From contig JAKSVF010000014.1 of the NCBI GenBank assembly GCA_024408235.1, positions 1-43,278 on the forward strand: a stretch of 43,278 bases of DNA. Reading direction: 5' to 3'. The notes under the pieces were generated by a model. It searched no databases and was not told the DNA's origin. It saw only the letters and a list, made by a program, of their open reading frames with translations. The position numbers were made by a program, and so were the translations under genes. Below are positions 34,035 to 42,776 of this stretch, in pieces; position 1 is the stretch's first letter; each line of letters opens with the position of its first letter. This stretch comes from Bacilli bacterium (GTDB lineage: Bacteria > Bacillota_I > Bacilli_A > RFN20 > CAG-826).

Positions 34035-34073
34035 AAAACCTCCGCTTACACGCTGAATGTACTCGGAGGTTTT
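34035..34073. terminator. Bidirectional terminator between GH5 gene and minus-strand lipoprotein operon
   Basis: AAAACCTCCG (34035-34044) pairs with CGGAGGTTTT (34064-34073). Both strands give a T run after the stem, and the flanking genes converge here. Confidence 0.9.
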
Positions 34074-34105
34074 AAAATTGCTATTAGTGGCGATTTTTAT
34101 GGATA

Positions 34106-35599
34106 TTAGAATCTTTCGTTGCCTGTTGTGTCAGGAATCTCAACATATGATGGGATTGTGGTGTTGTTGAACGTAGAAACGTCGAGGTTGAAGACGATTT
34201 TCTGCTCAACGACTCTTCCATATTCAGAATATGCATATCCCGTATTGATGGTCATCGATCCGTTTTCGTGAAGCTCTAACTCGAAATCGCTTGTTCTAGT
34301 TTCAAGAACCTGTGAGTTAACGCCTAAGAACTGGAAGTCGAAATAGCTCGCTATGCTTGTTCTTAAAACATCATTCTCAACTATATAGACGTTATCGGTG
34401 CCTTCTTTTAATGAGAAGATTGAGGCTGAGACGGCGCCTAAGTTTGGTCCAAGACCGCTGAAAGTGTCGATTGCGTATGCAGCAGAGCTTGAGAGCATGA
34501 TGAGGGCTGGATAATACGAGTCCGTATTTGCGTTGTATGTGAACTCATATCCGTAGTATTTCTTATTGGCGTTACAGATTACTGCTAAATAATCGTAATC
34601 GTCTTCTCTAGTGTAAACGGATGTGTCATCTGGAGAATCGTCGTGGTGGAAGAAGGCGACATCTTCTGTGAAGTATCCCATTATGTGGTCTTTAACGCTT
34701 CCGTCTTCGTTGATGTAGTCCTTTGAGTACTTGTAGTTTGTAACCCCATTAAGACTGTTTAAGGCCGCCTGGAGTCTTGGATTGCTATTCTCGCAAGGCT
34801 TTATGTGAGCAAGTTCGCTTTCTTTGCCGAATTTAGAATATTCAAGATCAAATGTGGTGGTTCTTGTGTATGTGTCACCTTCTCCACCTTCCATGCCCAT
34901 TTCAAAGTGCAATGATGTGATCTGATGTTTGTCGTTTGTCGTGATTGTTGATCCGACGACCGCCATAGCGGCTGCAGATCCATAACACTCCAAGGCAAAT
35001 GAAGCTTTATCTAAAGATAACTCATACTTGTTATTTGCTACTTTTTTGATGTCCCTAGGCTGGATGTAATCGAACGGGTTTCTGAATTCGCTGTCGAATG
35101 AGATCGGGATGTATGTTCCGGATTCATAGTCATAATCTGACTGGAGGAAGGATTGAACCTCGTTATCTACACCTAGATATTCTGCGACGATTACGCCTGT
35201 TTTTTCATCGCGGAAATAGAGCCTTTCTCCGTTGTCATAAACCGTCTTCAAAGGATCCCCGTTAGCGTCTGTAACAAAGTTATGAGTGCCTTTTTCGAGA
35301 TCGATTGCAGTTCTAATCGTCCTATCTTTATACCCTCTACCTTCCTCTTTAGAATAGGAATATGTTCTTTCGGAAGATGTACCAAAGAATGTGTCTATTG
35401 CGTCTGGATCGACCTGATTAACATAGATGTCATAGCTTATGTTTGCGGTGTGGGAAACGCCTTTTAATGAGTTGATGACCTCTTGTAGTTCTGGGTCAGC
35501 TTTCTCGAATGAGTAGTGGTTTTCTTTGTTGCCTGTTGAACAAGCGGCAAGAGATGCTGCAAGAAGGAAAGAGATCAAAAGTAATTTATTCTTTTTCAT
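34106..35599 (-). CDS. Large lipoprotein with two similar halves, family unknown
   Basis: 497 residues, lipobox LAAC with Cys20. Two halves begin alike: DPELQEVINSLKGVSHTANI near residue 35 and NPRLQAALNSLNGVTNYKY near 275. Each continues as beta-rich sequence, so the protein looks like a tandem duplication of one beta-sheet domain. The general style recalls LolA/LppX-like lipoproteins, but I cannot assign it. No catalytic motif is visible. It is the last gene of a four-gene operon, 13 bases after the paralogue at 35613, and is followed by a bidirectional terminator. Codon use is mixed, unlike the GH3 cassettes. Confidence 0.8.
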   Translation of the reverse strand: MKKNKLLLISFLLAASLAACSTGNKENHYSFEKADPELQEVINSLKGVSHTANISYDIYVNQVDPDAIDTFFGTSSERTYSYSKEEGRGYKDRTIRTAIDLEKGTHNFVTDANGDPLKTVYDNGERLYFRDEKTGVIVAEYLGVDNEVQSFLQSDYDYESGTYIPISFDSEFRNPFDYIQPRDIKKVANNKYELSLDKASFALECYGSAAAMAVVGSTITTNDKHQITSLHFEMGMEGGEGDTYTRTTTFDLEYSKFGKESELAHIKPCENSNPRLQAALNSLNGVTNYKYSKDYINEDGSVKDHIMGYFTEDVAFFHHDDSPDDTSVYTREDDYDYLAVICNANKKYYGYEFTYNANTDSYYPALIMLSSSAAYAIDTFSGLGPNLGAVSASIFSLKEGTDNVYIVENDVLRTSIASYFDFQFLGVNSQVLETRTSDFELELHENGSMTINTGYAYSEYGRVVEQKIVFNLDVSTFNNTTIPSYVEIPDTTGNERF

Positions 35600-35612
35600 T
35601 GTTGCTACCCCC

Positions 35613-36857
35613 TTAAGCCTCAGGCTCCTCTAACCAAAGAGGAAGCGTTGTTGTTCCCTGGTTGGTGTATGTGTTCTTTATGGCGATGTTGCCTGTATAG
35701 AAGAAGAACGTTGTTGAGACGTAGTCAAGCTTGTCGCCTTTGGTATATACCTCTGCGCTTAAGCCCGTGCCCTCTGTTATGCCCATCATCGGAAGAATGA
35801 AGTTATCGGCTCCGAATGAGGTTGCCTCACTCTTTAACGACATATGGTTTTCGCTCTTATCTTCAAAAAGATATGGCGACAATGACTTTATATCAGGGAG
35901 AACTGTTGAGATATCTACAGTCTCGTCTCTAGTCCACTCTTTACCGGTGTAGACATAGCTTCTATATCCGCTGCCTTTTTTAACGTAATACATATCGTTT
36001 GCAAGCATGGTGTGTTCCTTGCTATCGAGATGAATGAAGACTTTGTCTTCTGTAACGTAAGCGGTTGCCTTTGTCTCGGCGGCGTTGCTATCGATATTCA
36101 TCGTGTAGTTGTTGCCGAGTGAATTGACTGCGGTTTCAAATTTATTTGATTTTTCCTTGTATGGTTCAAGGTATTTGATTGGTTCTAAATCGTAATCGAA
36201 GGTGAGGGAACCTGTCATGTCACAGTCAACAGTCTCAATTGAGCCTTCTCCGGTTTCGATTCCAACAGGAAGGGTGCCGAAATTGAAGGCAATTTCATTA
36301 ACTAATCCGTCAGCGTTCAATCTCACGATGGCTTTGTTCACTGGCTGTGAGAAACCTGTGTAGTAATTGAAGAGAAGATAAGCTTTCTGAGAAGAGAGAA
36401 TCAACGTCTCATCAATGTCTTCAGGGCTCAGGAAATCAAATGGTGAGGCATAATACTTCGCGAAGCGGTAGTAAGATGTTAAACCCATCAAATAGCTTCT
36501 TTCGACGGTGTTATCCTCTTTGATGATCTGAGAATACATTCTTCCGTCTTCAGATTCGTAGTAGGTGTAGTTTGTTGTTTCTCCGATTTCTCTTGCGGCA
36601 CGAAGCTTGGATGGATCGTTATCGATGTATCCGTATTCACGGATGAGGGATACATCTCTAACAGAGTCATATGCTTCGTATCCACTAGGGAAAGTCTCGG
36701 TTTGTGTTCCTTTGAATGTGACTCTATATGTGGCTTGTCTCATTCTTTCGATGAGAATTCTAGCCTCTTCTTCATAGTCCTCGGTTTCGTTATTGGCCCC
36801 ACCGCATGAGGTGATCGCCATTAAACAGATAGGAAGGAGTAGTATTTTCTTTTTCAT
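35613..36857 (-). CDS. Lipoprotein, paralogue of the 34106 gene product
   Basis: 414 residues, lipobox ITSC with Cys18. It shares landmarks with its downstream neighbour: a SPFDFLSPEDI segment (PFDYIQPRDI in the neighbour) and a second-half opening SNKFETAVNSLGNNYTMNI. It again seems to consist of two related beta-rich domains, with a shorter second half. A Gly/Asn-containing acidic stretch follows the lipidated Cys. The gene is four bases after the upstream stop, so the two are coupled. Function unknown; binding of a hydrophobic or glycan ligand is only a guess. Confidence 0.78.
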   Translation of the reverse strand: MKKKILLLPICLMAITSCGGANNETEDYEEEARILIERMRQATYRVTFKGTQTETFPSGYEAYDSVRDVSLIREYGYIDNDPSKLRAAREIGETTNYTYYESEDGRMYSQIIKEDNTVERSYLMGLTSYYRFAKYYASPFDFLSPEDIDETLILSSQKAYLLFNYYTGFSQPVNKAIVRLNADGLVNEIAFNFGTLPVGIETGEGSIETVDCDMTGSLTFDYDLEPIKYLEPYKEKSNKFETAVNSLGNNYTMNIDSNAAETKATAYVTEDKVFIHLDSKEHTMLANDMYYVKKGSGYRSYVYTGKEWTRDETVDISTVLPDIKSLSPYLFEDKSENHMSLKSEATSFGADNFILPMMGITEGTGLSAEVYTKGDKLDYVSTTFFFYTGNIAIKNTYTNQGTTTLPLWLEEPEA

Positions 36858-36861
36858 GTCG

Positions 36862-38295
36862 TTATTCTCCTATCAAAATTGCAAACGCGTCCTTTAGATC
36901 CTTGTTTGTCGATAAATCGGTTGTGTCGAATTCGCCAAATGATGTGACTGCGCTTATTGCGTCGCCTCTTGAGTCTTCGTAATTTAGTGTGAAGACAGGG
37001 AGACCGGCCTCATCGATCTTAATGGACAAGTAGTGGAAGTTCATCGCATAGTCGGCTGTGTCAGATAAATAGTAGCCAAACTTATCAGCACACGGATCGA
37101 CTAAGCCGAATAAACAGTTGAGTATGTCGAAAGAGAATGTGTAATCATCGAAGTAGAATTTGTCTAAATCGAAGACATATTCACCCTTTTTAGCGTTATA
37201 TGTGAAGAATTCATTGCTCAATATGTCTATTTGAGGGATGAAATCTAATACGGAATCGAAATATTGGTTGGATGTTATTCCGGAATAATCCGCTTCTGGA
37301 GAGACGCCGCACATGTAATATCCATAGAATGATGAATATGCAGCACCGATATAGGTTTTTCCATATTCAGCTGAATACCAAGGAATATCACAGAGCATTG
37401 CTCCAAAGCCGTTTTCATCATAGCAATAATAGTTGTGATAGACACCGTTTAAGTCTGATTCATCGAGATATGGGTGTTTCACGGTTTGGGTGAAGTTAGC
37501 GCCTTTTACCTTCTCTCCAAGCAATTCTAAAGATGTCTTTAAAGCGTTCTTTGTTGTTTCATCATCGCTAGATGTGACAGTTGGGATTGAAGGAACGTTT
37601 TCAATCGCAGATAAAGTTGAATCAAACGACTCTTTTAAACCGCCAAATCTGTCTTTTTTGATTTTGACGAAAGACATTTTTGCTGGATTGCCTTCGACAT
37701 CACTTGTGATGGATAGCGAATCAATAGACTCCTGGACAGTTTTGGAATCCCAATTGAACACATCGCCATAGAAAGCGAAGAAGGATCCGAATATAGATGA
37801 GGCTTTAGCGAGTCCCTGAGCGTTTGCGGTGTAAGTATAAGTCTCATCTTCGTTGGCTTTTACATCGAAGTATTTGCCGATTGATGCGCTTGATCCAGCG
37901 ACTTTTGAAAGCGGCGAACCATAGTTATCTTTAAAACTTACAGGCGAAGAAGAGAATGATCTGGTCTCGATTGTGTTGCTTAGCGAGATATATTCTTCAA
38001 CTGCAAAGCCGTTTTTGGAAACGATTGATGTGTAGGAGACGATGTTGTCATCGGAATCATAGACAACATTAGCTTTAGCGTTGGATGAGACCATGTCTTT
38101 GACCTTGAATGTCTCTTTTAAATAGCCATTGTAGACCGTTGACTCTATTGAGTATGATCCGGAGAAAAACGCTGCAAATTTAGATGCGACTTCATCCTGA
38201 CTGTATTTTTTCTTAATGCCAGCTGCAACGTTTGCTGCGGTTGAACAACCTGTCAAAAGGAGACCGGCAACAATTAATAAACTAGTCTTTTTCAT
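36862..38295 (-). CDS. Lipoprotein, third member of the tandem family
   Basis: 477 residues, lipobox LLTGC with Cys17. The layout is the same: a helix (KYSQDEVASKFAAFF) followed by beta-rich sequence, then a second unit starting NALKTSLELLGEKVKGANF. It is more divergent than the other two and richer in Tyr and Phe in its second half (YHNYYCYDENGFGAML). Its ATG overlaps the TAA of the upstream M6-like gene by one base, which indicates translational coupling. No known catalytic motif. It probably works with the M6-like protein and the two other lipoproteins at the cell surface. Confidence 0.76.
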   Translation of the reverse strand: MKKTSLLIVAGLLLTGCSTAANVAAGIKKKYSQDEVASKFAAFFSGSYSIESTVYNGYLKETFKVKDMVSSNAKANVVYDSDDNIVSYTSIVSKNGFAVEEYISLSNTIETRSFSSSPVSFKDNYGSPLSKVAGSSASIGKYFDVKANEDETYTYTANAQGLAKASSIFGSFFAFYGDVFNWDSKTVQESIDSLSITSDVEGNPAKMSFVKIKKDRFGGLKESFDSTLSAIENVPSIPTVTSSDDETTKNALKTSLELLGEKVKGANFTQTVKHPYLDESDLNGVYHNYYCYDENGFGAMLCDIPWYSAEYGKTYIGAAYSSFYGYYMCGVSPEADYSGITSNQYFDSVLDFIPQIDILSNEFFTYNAKKGEYVFDLDKFYFDDYTFSFDILNCLFGLVDPCADKFGYYLSDTADYAMNFHYLSIKIDEAGLPVFTLNYEDSRGDAISAVTSFGEFDTTDLSTNKDLKDAFAILIGE

Positions 38296-39911
38296 TATTT
38301 TGCCCTCCTTACAGTTACCTTTGCTTCGTCGCTTGAAAGAGAATCAACTGTGAAGGTTAAACCTAATTTAAGTTCTCCGTCACCATTTCCATCTAGAGCG
38401 AAATTTGTATAGAAGCCGTCGATATCGCCGTCTTTTCCAAACGAATCGCCTTCAAGGAATAAGTCATCATCGCTCAGTGCGAATGTGGTATCTGTCATGT
38501 GGCGATTGAAGCCGTTCTTTGATAACTCTTCGATTAAAGGATAATCCTCGAATATGCCTGAATCTGAATATTCGTTGTATCCGCTATTAGAGAAAGCATA
38601 GTCGTAGTAGGCCTTTGCTTTCTTGCCATTGTCTAAGGTGATCTCTTTTGTAAAATCAGGTGCACCATCGGCCATGGCAACACTGGTGTTTGAAATGCCC
38701 TCGACTAATCTTGCGTCCACTTTATAGACCCTGATGCCAGACTCTTTATATCCAACATTGCCGTAAAGGTTGAACAAGTAGGCCGTTTCTGAGTCTGGAG
38801 CATTGAGTGCAGTTGGAGTGTAGTACTCCAGCATCAAATATTCGCCATATATTCCTGTTTCTTCTGGAGAAAGCATCAAAACATCTCCGCTTTCGCTATA
38901 TGGTTTTAATGTATATGTCTCTTGGTCGTTTAATTTAGAGGCGACGACCTTTGTTGGTTCAATCCAACCCAATTGGTATTTTGTGAAAGGGTTGTGATCG
39001 CTGATATAGCCATCCATCATGTCTCTGTGGGCTAAAGGAGAACGGATGAATCCATCGTAGGTGCCTGTCGTATCTCTATAATCTTCAACGCCCATTTGTC
39101 TTGCCGTGTGATTTATAGCGGTGTGTGAGTCAAATTTGATTCCTGAGACTTCTGACGATCTTCCGCTTAGCCATGAGACTGAATTCACCGGACTATCATT
39201 GCCTAGTTCAGAATTGAAATAAACGTCTGTGGTGAGAAGAGTTGATACGAATTCATACATGTCTGGATAGCCCATCATGTAGTAGACTTCCGCTGGAAAC
39301 CAGCTGTAATTCAGCGCGATTGCATCGATCTTTCCATCGTCATCCGCATCAAAGTCCTTGAGATAGTATGTTTCGGTCTCCTCGAATAAGAAGTCATACA
39401 CATAATCCACGATTTCTTTTACGACATACTCTGTTCCAAAAACTATCGAATCATAGATATAGTCAGTAATGGCATTTTCAAGCTTAACAACAGGAGTTAC
39501 GACTCCAGATAAGTTGAGCTTCATTTTGCTAGATTGGTTATAGTATTCCACAACCGATGGCAATTCTTCTTCTGAACCGTCATTTTCAAAATATATGCCG
39601 TTCAATCTGTTTTTGGCACCGGATGTATAGTTGTAATCATTTGCCTTATCGTCACTAAACTCCACAGGAACGACCAAGATATTCGCTTTGCCTTGCTGCG
39701 GGAGCCCGGCCTTCCCTTGCGAGGCTCTCATTTTTCCTAAGTCATTGTAGATTCCTTGAGGATTTTTAATTATAGGCTGATCCGCATTATCAAGAGCATG
39801 GGCTCCTGGCGTCCAGTTTTTATCGTAGTCATCTTTTGTTTTGTTGGAGTTGTTGCATGATGTGGCAAGTAAAGACACCGCCATTAATGCAATTATTTTG
39901 TTCTTGTTCAT
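38295..39911 (-). CDS. M6-peptidase-like lipoprotein with degenerate zinc site
   Basis: The ATG at 39911, behind AGGAGAG, begins a lipoprotein signal (MNKNKIIALMAVSLLATSC, Cys19) and gives 538 residues; a longer frame upstream lacks support. Family traits of immune-inhibitor-A-like M6 peptidases are present: ILVVPVEFSD, SVVEYYNQSS, the Asp-rich DFDADDDGKIDAI and MMDGYISDHNPFTKYQLGWIEP. The zinc-site region reads NHTARQMGVEDYRDT (His268), where active relatives have HExGHxLGLxDxYD; the HExxH motif is lost. Peptidase activity is therefore doubtful. A beta-rich C-terminal half has an Asp-rich stretch DGDIDGFYTNFALDGNGDGE. It is the first gene of the lipoprotein operon. Confidence 0.82.
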   Translation of the reverse strand: MNKNKIIALMAVSLLATSCNNSNKTKDDYDKNWTPGAHALDNADQPIIKNPQGIYNDLGKMRASQGKAGLPQQGKANILVVPVEFSDDKANDYNYTSGAKNRLNGIYFENDGSEEELPSVVEYYNQSSKMKLNLSGVVTPVVKLENAITDYIYDSIVFGTEYVVKEIVDYVYDFLFEETETYYLKDFDADDDGKIDAIALNYSWFPAEVYYMMGYPDMYEFVSTLLTTDVYFNSELGNDSPVNSVSWLSGRSSEVSGIKFDSHTAINHTARQMGVEDYRDTTGTYDGFIRSPLAHRDMMDGYISDHNPFTKYQLGWIEPTKVVASKLNDQETYTLKPYSESGDVLMLSPEETGIYGEYLMLEYYTPTALNAPDSETAYLFNLYGNVGYKESGIRVYKVDARLVEGISNTSVAMADGAPDFTKEITLDNGKKAKAYYDYAFSNSGYNEYSDSGIFEDYPLIEELSKNGFNRHMTDTTFALSDDDLFLEGDSFGKDGDIDGFYTNFALDGNGDGELKLGLTFTVDSLSSDEAKVTVRRAK

Positions 39912-39949
39912 GGTTTCTCTCCTAAAAACGCTTAATAAAATTACCAAAA

Positions 39950-39965
39950 TGCATATAATAATGCA
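39950..39965. promoter_or_regulatory. Palindrome and candidate promoter between divergent lipoprotein genes
   Basis: TGCAT-ATAATA-ATGCA forms a dyad at the middle of the divergent gap. On the plus strand it contains TATAAT (39954-39959), with TTAATA (39932-39937) 16 bp upstream. A regulator could control both directions here. Confidence 0.35.
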
Positions 39966-40004
39966 ATAAAACTAATAAGTTTTAACTTAGGAGGAAGACG
40001 TCGA

Positions 40005-41324
40005 ATGAGAAAAAATGGATTGATTATGTTGTTCCCGCTTATCGCTGCACTTGCTGCATGCGGAAACGTTAATACACCTTCAAAAAATGAAGGTGGCAGC
40101 GATTCTAAAATTGATGACACTAGCGTTGCGGAGGTATCTGCCTCAGTTGTTTCAACAAGCGAATCGCCTGTTGTTTCATCCAGTGAAAATGCCGCAGAAT
40201 CGTCTTCTGATGATGAGAAAAATCCAAGCGAATTAGAAATCCTTTACGGAAATTACGAGGCTTTTGCCAAGAATTACAAAGCTTTGGTGAATAAAGAAGC
40301 GCACAGTTTAACTTACTTTAATAAATCCTCCTCCTTCACATCCATGCCAACCAAAGTTACAGTGGATATCGATGATGATGAATATCTGATGACTAGCATT
40401 CCAACCGATGACGATGGCAACGATTTGAACCCAAGCTATAGATATTTTTTCCTCAGCGAAGATGAATATTATGATGTTGATTATGATGGCTCATATTATT
40501 CGAACGCTAAGAGATACAAAATTGGCGAGTCTAACCCAATGGCTAATGACATCATCTCTTCCTCTGAGGCCAAGACGCAGTTTGATGAAGCAATCGAGTA
40601 TGCAGGAAATTCCATTGGAAAAATATATACCATCCAATATGACATTTATTTGCATGAGTTAAGAGATGCATTCCAGCTCTTATCATATGATTTCTATGAA
40701 GAAGACAACGGCTCTGCCTATATCGAATTCAAAGCGATGCAGAACATGGGCTATTGCGGCAATTATTTCACAATCGAGCTTGATTTAACCCCAAACGGCG
40801 ATATCAAAACCGGTTATTTCAAGAGAGAGATGTATCTTGGAAAGGGCTGGGATGGAGATAAAGGCGAGAAGGTTGAAAACGCAACGCCTACCGTCTGGTA
40901 TTCCTCATCGGTATCGAATGTCATATATTCTTCAATCGAGAACACAAAACTATTCGACGCCTCTAGATTCTTCGCCGAAAGTGCAACAGGCATCACATAT
41001 CACTATTACCAATCCGATATGGAAAGTGGATTATCAACAGAGACCTCCGAAATGCTTGTCGGTGAGACCATTAACATCTTCCAGTTTGATTTTGATGGAG
41101 TGAGAGTCAGCCCATCAACCGCGGTTGACATTCACAACATATTCATCACGGATAGTTCAAACAAAGATGTCATTGATTTCGAAAATTATCAATGGACTGC
41201 AAAATCAGTCGGAACAACCGAATTGACCCTTGGCAATTCATTCAAGAAAGATATCGCTAAGGTGACTGTATCGGTCGTTAATGAGAGAATGATAGCTGCA
41301 CCATCAGAAAATCCTGAAAAATAA
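40005..41324 (+). CDS. Lipoprotein of unknown function with C-terminal Ig-like strand pattern
   Basis: 439 residues, preceded by a clear AGGAGGA. Lipobox LAAC with Cys19, then a Ser-rich linker to about residue 72. The middle (about 80-330) is beta-rich and Tyr-rich with no family I recognise; it shares a general style with the three lipoproteins encoded on the other strand. The last 80 residues (EMLVGETINIFQF, SVGTTELTLGN, DIAKVTVSVVNE) look like a bacterial Ig-like (BIG) domain. The gene is divergent from the M6-like operon with a 93-base gap, so the two units may be co-regulated. Two hairpins follow. Confidence 0.78.
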   Translation: MRKNGLIMLFPLIAALAACGNVNTPSKNEGGSDSKIDDTSVAEVSASVVSTSESPVVSSSENAAESSSDDEKNPSELEILYGNYEAFAKNYKALVNKEAHSLTYFNKSSSFTSMPTKVTVDIDDDEYLMTSIPTDDDGNDLNPSYRYFFLSEDEYYDVDYDGSYYSNAKRYKIGESNPMANDIISSSEAKTQFDEAIEYAGNSIGKIYTIQYDIYLHELRDAFQLLSYDFYEEDNGSAYIEFKAMQNMGYCGNYFTIELDLTPNGDIKTGYFKREMYLGKGWDGDKGEKVENATPTVWYSSSVSNVIYSSIENTKLFDASRFFAESATGITYHYYQSDMESGLSTETSEMLVGETINIFQFDFDGVRVSPSTAVDIHNIFITDSSNKDVIDFENYQWTAKSVGTTELTLGNSFKKDIAKVTVSVVNERMIAAPSENPEK

Positions 41325-41329
41325 TTAAA

Positions 41330-41359
41330 ACCCTCTTAGTGCGGTTACATAGCGAGGGT
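41330..41359 (+). terminator. Weak hairpin after the 40005 lipoprotein gene
   Basis: ACCCTC (41330-41335) pairs with GAGGGT (41354-41359), but no T run follows. A better terminator lies 18 bases downstream. Confidence 0.4.
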
Positions 41360-41376
41360 AAATTCGCTAAAAAATA

Positions 41377-41422
41377 AGGCATAGCTTCCAGAGATTAGTC
41401 TAGAAGATATGCCTATTCTTTT
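41377..41422. terminator. Long terminator hairpin between the lipoprotein and fic genes
   Basis: AGGCATA (41377-41383) pairs with TATGCCT (41408-41414). The stem is extended inside by CTTCCAGA against TCTAGAAG, and ATTCTTTT follows. Confidence 0.75.
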
Positions 41423-41476
41423 AATTTAACCAATAGTGCTATGGAGGATTTCAACTCTCTGATTTCAACATAATTA

Positions 41477-41545
41477 TTCTTTTCTCGTAAATTCAACATA
41501 AAAATGAGAGAAAGTAATGTAATATGAGAGTTTATTTTTTTATAT
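41477..41545 (+). repeat. Inverted partial copy of the fic promoter and start region
   Basis: On the plus strand this stretch carries TTTTCTCGTAAA, TAAAA, ATGAGAGAAAG and AATATGAGA in the same order and nearly the same spacing as the region upstream of fic on the minus strand (42570-42627). It faces into the 3' end of fic and overlaps its last codons. Confidence 0.5.
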
Positions 41546-42578
41546 AAAACGTACTTCTTCCGTTTCCTAGTTTCTCTATTTTTCCTTCTGCCAATAGTTT
41601 AGCAATTCCTTTTTCTACTGCACTAATAGATAACCCAGGACAAAGTTCAGCTATATCTGTTTTTGTGATTTTGCCAATCTTTCTTTCGAAGGCTAATTCA
41701 ACCATTTCATTCGCGTTAACTTTCTTTGTTACTAATGCAACTCTACTTTCAAAGTCTCTATATGCCATATCTATGATTGAGAGCATATATTTGATAAATG
41801 GAGTTGGGTCATCTTTTTCTTCATACCACCCGTCTTGACTTTCTGAAAGTGCATCATAATAAAGGTCTTTGATGGATGCAATCTTAGCTTCGAGGGAAAT
41901 GTATTCTCCAACACAGTATCCGCTCCTATAAAGAAGCAAAGTAGTTAATAGCCTAGACATCCTCCCGTTACCATCTGTAAATGGATGGATGCACAGGAAA
42001 TCATGGATAAAGATTGGAATTAAAATTAATGGATCGATATTTCCTTCTTCGACAGCTTTATTATACGTATCGCATAAACTTTCAATGGCTAATGGCGTCT
42101 CATAAGGTGCTAACGGCATAAAGATTAAGTAATCTTTACCATTTTCGTCTGTGCCAGAAATTTGATTAGGGGTATTTTTGTATTTCCCTCCACAATTATT
42201 CCCTTTTACATGGCTTAATAGAATCTTATGAAGTTGAAGAATGTAATTAGGAGTTAAAGGGATATATTCAAAACTATCGTGTATGATATTAAGCGCATCT
42301 CTATATCCAGCAATTTCTTCTTCGTTTCTGTTTTTCGGTGTAGTCTTTTTCTCAACAAGTCGTTTCAACCTAGTGTTTGTGGTTCTGATTCCTTCAATAG
42401 CGTTACTTGCTTCGGTTGATTGAACTTTGGCAATCTCCACTAATCTATCAAGTTCTTCTGGTTTCTGAGAAAGATATAATTCTTGTCTTCCTTTTGCTTC
42501 GTGGATGCTGGTTAATAATCCTATGATGTCTGAACCGAATTTCATTGAGTTTAGACGTGAATAATCAAAATATCTCAT
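41532..42578 (-). CDS. Fic-domain protein with N-terminal inhibitory helix and C-terminal winged helix
   Basis: 348 residues. The Fic core motif HPFTDGNGRMSR begins at His198 and is complete, so AMP transfer from ATP to a protein hydroxyl is expected. A class II inhibitory motif SNAIEG (Ser58-Gly63) lies in the N-terminal helix and should hold the enzyme off by blocking the ATP gamma-phosphate site. The flap YLIFMPLAPYETP is present. The C-terminal 60 residues (KITKTDIAELCPGLSISAVEKGIAKL, GRSTFYI) form a winged helix typical of chromosomal Fic proteins, suggesting DNA binding or autoregulation. Base composition is more AT-rich than its neighbours and it lies by the ATPase gene, so transfer is possible. 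Confidence 0.93.
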   Translation of the reverse strand: MRYFDYSRLNSMKFGSDIIGLLTSIHEAKGRQELYLSQKPEELDRLVEIAKVQSTEASNAIEGIRTTNTRLKRLVEKKTTPKNRNEEEIAGYRDALNIIHDSFEYIPLTPNYILQLHKILLSHVKGNNCGGKYKNTPNQISGTDENGKDYLIFMPLAPYETPLAIESLCDTYNKAVEEGNIDPLILIPIFIHDFLCIHPFTDGNGRMSRLLTTLLLYRSGYCVGEYISLEAKIASIKDLYYDALSESQDGWYEEKDDPTPFIKYMLSIIDMAYRDFESRVALVTKKVNANEMVELAFERKIGKITKTDIAELCPGLSISAVEKGIAKLLAEGKIEKLGNGRSTFYIKK

Positions 42579-42590
42579 AATTCCACCTTC

Positions 42591-42627
42591 TTTCTCTCAT
42601 ATTTTACACTGTTTTACGAGAAAAACA
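42591..42627 (-). promoter_or_regulatory. Candidate fic promoter and operator
   Basis: On the minus strand TTGTTT and TAAAAT are 16 bp apart, shortly before the ATG. The same stretch holds a TTTCTC...GAGAAA dyad, which could be a self-regulation site for the Fic winged helix. Confidence 0.35.
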
Positions 42628-42668
42628 AAAATTTACGATAAATACCGGTTATATTTAAGTGACTACTG

Positions 42669-42738
42669 TTTAAAAAATTTTCAATAAAAGTGCCTATTAA
42701 GGCACTATTGATAGCTATGGTGCCTTTTAAAAAATTTT
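42669..42738. repeat. AT-rich direct repeats enclosing two mutually exclusive hairpins
   Basis: A perfect 13-base direct repeat TTTAAAAAATTTT occurs at 42669-42681 and 42726-42738. Between them AGTGCCT (42689-42695) can pair with AGGCACT (42700-42706). Alternatively AAGGCAC (42699-42705) can pair with GTGCCTT (42720-42726), followed by a T-containing AT tract. The two stems share the middle arm. Confidence 0.45.
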
Positions 42739-42776
42739 TATATTTATTAATAGAAATGCGTATCGCAACTATTATG

